DNA from: Thermoplasmata archaeon
GTDB lineage: Archaea; Thermoplasmatota; E2; DHVEG-1
DNA length: 8,427 nt
Direction: 5' to 3'
NCBI GenBank assembly: GCA_003649845.1
Contig: QMTB01000053.1
Span: forward strand, 1-8,427
In this document: piece after piece, positions 5,126 through 8,427 of the stretch
Numbering within the stretch: position 1 is the stretch's first letter
Layout of the letters: each line of letters begins with the position of its first letter
Notes under the pieces: generated by a model
What the model was told of the DNA's origin: nothing
Database searches by the model: none
What the model saw: only the letters and a program-made list of their open reading frames with translations
Position numbers and translations under genes: made by a program

Positions 5126-8059
5126 TCATCCTATTCTCCATACCATAATACTATCATTTGTACTACTACCATCAATATCATAGGCTGATACTGTGATTTT
5201 ATATCTTCCAAAAAGAGGTTCATTCCACGTCCATTTGTAGGGTTCCTTCTCATCAGTGGATTTTAGCTTATTATCTATATAGAATTCTACTTTGAGAATC
5301 TCTTCACTGCTGGTAACATAGGTTTCTATTGTTATACCACCAACTATAATAGTTTCTCCAACGCAAATTATTGGTTTATTGAAAAGATAGAGCCAGTTTT
5401 CTTTTGGTTTAATTATTTCTATGGAGAGAAACGGATTCTCTGAGATTTTGAAGACTTTTGTCTCTTTTCCTTTAATAGTATCATGAACGATAATATTGCC
5501 ATTCTCATATTCATACGGTATAGTGGTGTCAGATAACAATTCTAATAAATGTATTTTTTCCAAACCAAGTTTTTCTGCTTCAATAAGGAAGGTATAATCT
5601 TTTGTTACACTGTCATTATTTCTTACGGTAAAGTATATGGTTGTTCCTTCACCGAATCGTTCGACAAATATTTTTTCATCATTTGTCTTTGCATATGTCA
5701 GAGGCTCCCATCCAGCAAGTTGTAATTCGTCAATTATTGGGATAGTTTTTTGGTAGAGCGGCCTTGCTTTCTCATAATCCTTGCATTGTTGGAAGAAATC
5801 GTCTTTCATAATTGGATAGATTCCATAGAATATACTTTCATTGATGTATTCCTCTACATATGGCATGATTATTCGACCTTTTTCATCCCACATCTCCCCA
5901 CACTGAAATGCCATTACAAAACGATGGTACCCCATGCTCCTTCTATAATTCAACTCGATATCATTGAAATTCCATCTCGTTGTAGAGATCATCTCAAATG
6001 GAAGAGCTGCTAGATAGGGAAATCCAAAAGATGAGATACCTCTATCGATACAGTTCCCTGTAATTCTCGCATTAGGTTGGTTCTCTTCAAGCCACTCAGA
6101 TAGGTGATGTAGATATTCTATCATTGGATTCATCGCTGGTATACCTGGTTTGAAGTTATTAGGGCTGTAGGTTAATGGATAGTCTGTGTATTTGAAGCGT
6201 GAGGAGTTCATATCTATAAATTTTAGCCGATTCATGAAATTATCTAGTTCAACACCATTCAAAATAGCGCCATATCTCTCAGCGTTTTCAAAGGCAGGTA
6301 TTATACAAATATTCATCATTATATTTGCTATGTTGAGACCAGGTAATTCTGGATCTGTATTTAATGGAAATTTTCCTAGCCATTTATCTGGTGCCCATCC
6401 AGGTCCCCATAATATAGCCGCAAGTATAGTATCACCATTAATGTCGCTGATAGTTGAGTTTTTAGCACCTATTGCTTTTGCCCTTACTAGGTAGCTTCCA
6501 TTTTCTGCATAGTAATCTATTAGATTAAGGAATTCCTCATAGTTGGGAGAGGGACTCATTTTAGACTGTAGAGATTGTGGCTCAAATTCAGATGGAAGAG
6601 TATATTCACACGTGTAGATATTCTTTTTATTGAGTTCTGATAGATACTTTGCATAGTTGTCATCATAGAAATGACCTTGAACGAATCTTATTCCAAAATC
6701 AGCAAGATCTCCAGAAGCATTGAACCAAAAATCTGAACCTAAATTTTTTTCGAAATACTCGGGGAAGAATCTATAATACCTATCCAAGGCACTACGGAAA
6801 CTCCATTCTGGATCACATTTGTAGAGATAAATAGTAAAGTTAACAACATTGAATTTAGTAAGAGGAGATAATCCAAGACTGAATGATATTCCAAATTTAT
6901 CCAAATTAGTATCATAGAAGATCCTGAAAATCCTTGGTTTTGATAGAGGAATAGCGATTGATAAACCAATATCTTTATTTGTTATCGCTGATGTAGGATA
7001 AACCGATAACGGTAGATAACTACTTTCATCGGCATTTACCACCATTTCATATAATCCATCCTCTATCTCCCGTTGATTTCTTATATCATCCCACCATAAC
7101 CAACCACTAGCATTTATCGGTAATAGAAAATAAACATCTAATGCTCTCTCCTGCTGTTGACTATTCTTTATCTCCCCATTTATCTCTATATATTCTCCCC
7201 TAGATTCATAGGTTACTCTAAAACCTAGGTCTTCAAAGGATCCATCATAGACGAGATAATCGTCTATTTGTTTTAATGCACCTGTTACTGGCCTCATCTT
7301 TGTTTCATCTGGCATCTCATAGAAAACTATATCATCAAACCAAACACTATTTCTCTCTACACCTGGTACACTCATATCCTTTGGACCATTAAAAACAAGC
7401 ATTAACTCTGCTTCTACTGCATCCTCTGGTGATATAATGATTTTTGAAAACTGTTTCCAAGAATATACCGTACGTTGAATCTGTAATTCTTCTTGACTTA
7501 TCTTCTCACCCTGAGTATTATAGAAGATACAATAAACATATACAGATAATACCCACCATTCCTCAAGAAAACCGAAGTCATCCATTACAAATAATGAAAG
7601 GCGATACTCCACATCACCTTTAACATTTATTGGAGAAGAAATATATATCATTTGACTAGGTTTATTTGAAGAATATGCAGACATTTTCAATGATTTATCT
7701 CCAGAATAAATATTTTCTTCATCTAAAAATATATCTCCAGATCCTTGCAACACATAACTCCTCCATCCATCTGCTACACCATCATTATCATCATCTATCT
7801 CAAAATCAGGGTTATAAACAAGATTCTCTATATCATAGTCCACTGTGAAATCTCTTATCCAAAAAGCTGGAGAGACTTTCTTAACAAGCTCCAGATTATC
7901 TATTTGGAGATTTTCTATACATCCACTCTCATCTAGGGAAATAGAGAGACCATCGGTTGTGGAGACCTCATATTTACCATCTAGGCCTCGTACATTTATC
8001 TGAGAAAACAAGAAGAGTATCAAAAGACAAACGACGCTTATTTTCCCTATACCTGACAT
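5126..8059 (-). CDS. Secreted glycosidase-like TIM-barrel protein with inserted CBM4/9-like module and C-terminal Ig-like domain
   Basis: Probable extracellular glycan-active protein of unidentified family. Residues 1-25 are a signal peptide. Residues about 28-80 and 252-415 look like the two parts of one mutarotase-like beta-sandwich (GLSISLDESGCIENLQI; RVTYESRGEYIEINGEI). They are split by a CBM4/9-type module at about 80-250, which opens with NPDFEIDDDNDGVADGW (a calcium-loop-like D/N run) and closes with SVWFDDIVFYE. Residues about 418-790 are predicted to be a TIM barrel preceded by FRSALDRYYRFFPEYFEK. GVELDNF at 602-608 (E604, D606) is the best candidate catalytic strand end, and CGEMWDE at 720-726 adds further acids; neither is proven. 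Residues about 795-872 are a beta-sandwich, and 880-977 an Ig-like domain (KVEFYIDNKLKSTD, PYKWTW, ITVSAYDIDGSS). First gene of the operon. The ATG is supported by GGTGA 6 nt upstream. The architecture strongly suggests a glycoside hydrolase, but no known GH signature is evident. Confidence 0.7.
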   Translation of the reverse strand: MSGIGKISVVCLLILFLFSQINVRGLDGKYEVSTTDGLSISLDESGCIENLQIDNLELVKKVSPAFWIRDFTVDYDIENLVYNPDFEIDDDNDGVADGWRSYVLQGSGDIFLDEENIYSGDKSLKMSAYSSNKPSQMIYISSPINVKGDVEYRLSLFVMDDFGFLEEWWVLSVYVYCIFYNTQGEKISQEELQIQRTVYSWKQFSKIIISPEDAVEAELMLVFNGPKDMSVPGVERNSVWFDDIVFYEMPDETKMRPVTGALKQIDDYLVYDGSFEDLGFRVTYESRGEYIEINGEIKNSQQQERALDVYFLLPINASGWLWWDDIRNQREIEDGLYEMVVNADESSYLPLSVYPTSAITNKDIGLSIAIPLSKPRIFRIFYDTNLDKFGISFSLGLSPLTKFNVVNFTIYLYKCDPEWSFRSALDRYYRFFPEYFEKNLGSDFWFNASGDLADFGIRFVQGHFYDDNYAKYLSELNKKNIYTCEYTLPSEFEPQSLQSKMSPSPNYEEFLNLIDYYAENGSYLVRAKAIGAKNSTISDINGDTILAAILWGPGWAPDKWLGKFPLNTDPELPGLNIANIMMNICIIPAFENAERYGAILNGVELDNFMNRLKFIDMNSSRFKYTDYPLTYSPNNFKPGIPAMNPMIEYLHHLSEWLEENQPNARITGNCIDRGISSFGFPYLAALPFEMISTTRWNFNDIELNYRRSMGYHRFVMAFQCGEMWDEKGRIIMPYVEEYINESIFYGIYPIMKDDFFQQCKDYEKARPLYQKTIPIIDELQLAGWEPLTYAKTNDEKIFVERFGEGTTIYFTVRNNDSVTKDYTFLIEAEKLGLEKIHLLELLSDTTIPYEYENGNIIVHDTIKGKETKVFKISENPFLSIEIIKPKENWLYLFNKPIICVGETIIVGGITIETYVTSSEEILKVEFYIDNKLKSTDEKEPYKWTWNEPLFGRYKITVSAYDIDGSSTNDSIMVWRIG
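5129..5422 (-). other. C-terminal Ig-like domain of the first operon protein
   Basis: Encodes residues about 880-977. The order of landmarks is IIKPKENWLYLF, GETIIVGGITIE, ILKVEFYIDNKLKSTDEKEP, YKWTWNEP, GRYKITVSAYDIDGSSTND and IMVW. This matches the bacterial/archaeal Ig-like (Big-type) fold in the form I know from the C-termini of many Thermoplasmatota secreted proteins. It may mediate cell-surface or substrate attachment; this is inference. Confidence 0.65.
7310..7822 (-). other. CBM4/9-like carbohydrate-binding module inserted in the N-terminal sandwich
   Basis: Encodes residues about 80-250 of the first gene. The start (NPDFE, then D/N-rich loop, then DGW), the central GDKSLKM strand and the end (VWFDDIVFYE) are typical of CBM4/9/22-like jelly-roll modules that commonly open secreted glycosidases. 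Here the module sits inside a second beta-sandwich rather than before it. Aromatic residues that could stack on sugars include W168, W169, Y174, Y176 and W201, but which ones bind is not known. Confidence 0.6.
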
Positions 8060-8065
8060 GTTATT

Positions 8066-8070
8066 TCACC
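8066..8070 (-). promoter_or_regulatory. Ribosome binding site of the first operon gene
   Basis: The minus strand reads GGTGA, 6 nt before the ATG at 8059-8057. This is the same spacing as at the second gene, and it supports the chosen start. Confidence 0.8.
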
Positions 8071-8114
8071 TTTTAGATTCCTCAGTTAGTGTATAATTGT
8101 TATTGGAATCTATA

Positions 8115-8124
8115 ATTTATAAGA
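8115..8124 (-). promoter_or_regulatory. Candidate TATA box of the operon promoter
   Basis: The minus strand reads TCTTATAAAT, centred about 60 nt before the first gene's ATG. With the usual archaeal spacing of about 25 nt, transcription would start near 8092-8095, leaving a leader of about 35 nt that includes the GGTGA site. A second AT-rich candidate around 8090-8097 (AATTATAC) is too close to the ribosome binding site to give a leader containing it. The upstream BRE sequence (TGTAA) is not a strong match. Confidence 0.5.
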
Positions 8125-8129
8125 TTACA

Positions 8130-8157
8130 CCCAATTTTTTCCCAAATGTTTCCCAAA
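8130..8157 (-). repeat. Three helically phased TTGGG motifs upstream of the TATA-like box
   Basis: On the plus strand CCCAA occurs at 8130-8134, 8141-8145 and 8152-8156, exactly 11 bp apart; the last two copies sit in an 11-bp tandem repeat (TTTCCCAAAT at 8138-8147 and 8149-8158). On the minus strand these are TTGGG motifs, starting about 6 bp upstream of the TATA-like box. Eleven base pairs is about one helical turn, so all copies face one side of the DNA, as expected for a multimeric regulator site or BRE-proximal activator site. The spacing is not a multiple of three, so coding repetition does not explain it. Confidence 0.45.
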
Positions 8158-8289
8158 TAGGCATTTCAATGAAGTTACATGAAAACATCAGTTGTCCTTG
8201 TTTTTTATTTTTTCCTCTTTAGAAAATTAGTTGTTCTCATGAGAGGCGAATCGAGGTAGATAGTTAAGATGGAACAAAAAGTGATTCAT

Positions 8290-8324
8290 AAAAAAAAATA
8301 TTAAATCAAAACTTTTGCAGTTTT
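8290..8324 (-). terminator. Candidate terminator of the upstream minus-strand gene
   Basis: Directly after the TAG at 8328-8326, the minus strand has a 6-bp inverted repeat AAAACT/AGTTTT (8324-8308, 5-nt loop), then GATTTAATA and a T9 run (8298-8290). The stem is AT-rich and weak; the T-run alone would be a good archaeal terminator. It would separate the edge gene from the operon. Confidence 0.5.
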
Positions 8325-8325
8325 A

Positions 8326-8427
8326 CTAACCCTCTCCTAAACTCATCTGTTCCTTATAATTTTTCATAAGGTTCTTCAATACCCATTTTTTCAACAATTT
8401 ACACGCAGTACCAACTGCGTGTGCCCC
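8326..8427 (-). CDS. 3' end of a minus-strand gene cut by the window edge (33 C-terminal residues)
   Basis: Reading from the window edge, the minus strand is open in this frame for 33 codons to TAG at 8326. The other five frames in this stretch are broken by stops. The peptide begins GAHAVGTACKLLKKWVLKNL and ends KEQMSLGEG; it is Lys-rich and looks helical. The stretch is less AT-rich than the spacer that follows, and a hairpin plus T-run lies directly after the stop, both of which fit a real gene end. Too little is present to assign a function, and I do not recognise it. Confidence 0.5.
   Translation of the reverse strand, partial: GAHAVGTACKLLKKWVLKNLMKNYKEQMSLGEG
8401..8422. repeat. Perfect 9-bp inverted repeat at the right edge
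   Basis: ACACGCAGT (8401-8409) and ACTGCGTGT (8414-8422) form a perfect 9-bp stem with the 4-nt loop ACCA. It lies inside the partial coding frame (codons for AHAVGTAC), so it may be chance or codon-driven. No T-run follows on either strand, which argues against a terminator. Confidence 0.6.

Noticed and set aside
6739..6969. Minus-strand 76-codon frame inside the first gene
   Set aside because: Fully contained in another frame of the long gene, which has clear domain structure and a ribosome binding site.
8117..8188. Minus-strand 23-codon frame (MFSCNFIEMPIWETFGKKLGVIL) in the operon's upstream spacer
   Set aside because: Very short, no good ribosome binding site, ends inside the TATA-like box, and spans the phased TTGGG motifs, each of which falls in a different reading register. 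More likely promoter DNA than a leader peptide.
8401..8422. 9-bp hairpin considered as a terminator, CRISPR repeat or insertion-element end
   Set aside because: No T-run follows on either strand, no second copy is seen in the window, and it lies in a plausible coding frame.
1..8427. tRNA, rRNA, CRISPR array or transposase
   Set aside because: None of their sequence signatures was seen on either strand.

Overview
The window is AT-rich and carries one dominant unit: three long genes on the minus strand (977, 592 and about 980-987 codons), read in the order 8059->5126, 5100->3322, 3298->335. The gaps are only 25 and 23 nt, so this looks like one operon. Several features point to an archaeon, most likely Thermoplasmatota: GGAGGTGA/GGTGA ribosome binding sites 6 nt before the first two starts, a TATA-like box upstream of the first gene, T-run candidate terminators, heavy AGA/AGG and ATA codon use, and two C-terminal Ig-like domains of a kind I associate with that phylum's surface proteins. 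The lineage call rests on remembered sequence flavour, not on a search.

All three proteins begin with a signal peptide or signal anchor and look like extracellular polysaccharide-processing proteins. The first has a galactose-mutarotase-like beta-sandwich interrupted by a CBM4/9-like module, then a putative TIM barrel of no family I can name, then a C-terminal Ig-like domain. The second is a clan GH-A-type (agarase / beta-galactosidase-like) TIM barrel, with both catalytic glutamates recognisable, plus a C-terminal Ig-like domain. The third is a seven-repeat PD40/TolB-type beta-propeller fused to what looks like an (alpha/alpha) toroid plus beta-sandwich, as in the heparinase II/III type of polysaccharide lyase. 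Together they suggest a secreted system that binds and breaks down a complex glycan outside the cell. No transporter, sugar kinase or regulator gene lies in the window, and the substrate is unknown.

Right edge (8060-8427): the last 33 codons of another minus-strand gene enter from outside the window and stop at 8326. A hairpin plus T9 candidate terminator follows. Then comes the operon's probable promoter region, which holds three TTGGG motifs spaced exactly 11 bp apart just upstream of the TATA-like box.

Left edge (1-334): probably mostly intergenic. It holds T-runs that could end the operon transcript and a plus-strand open frame of 77 codons with no ribosome binding site and odd composition; I treat that frame as doubtful.
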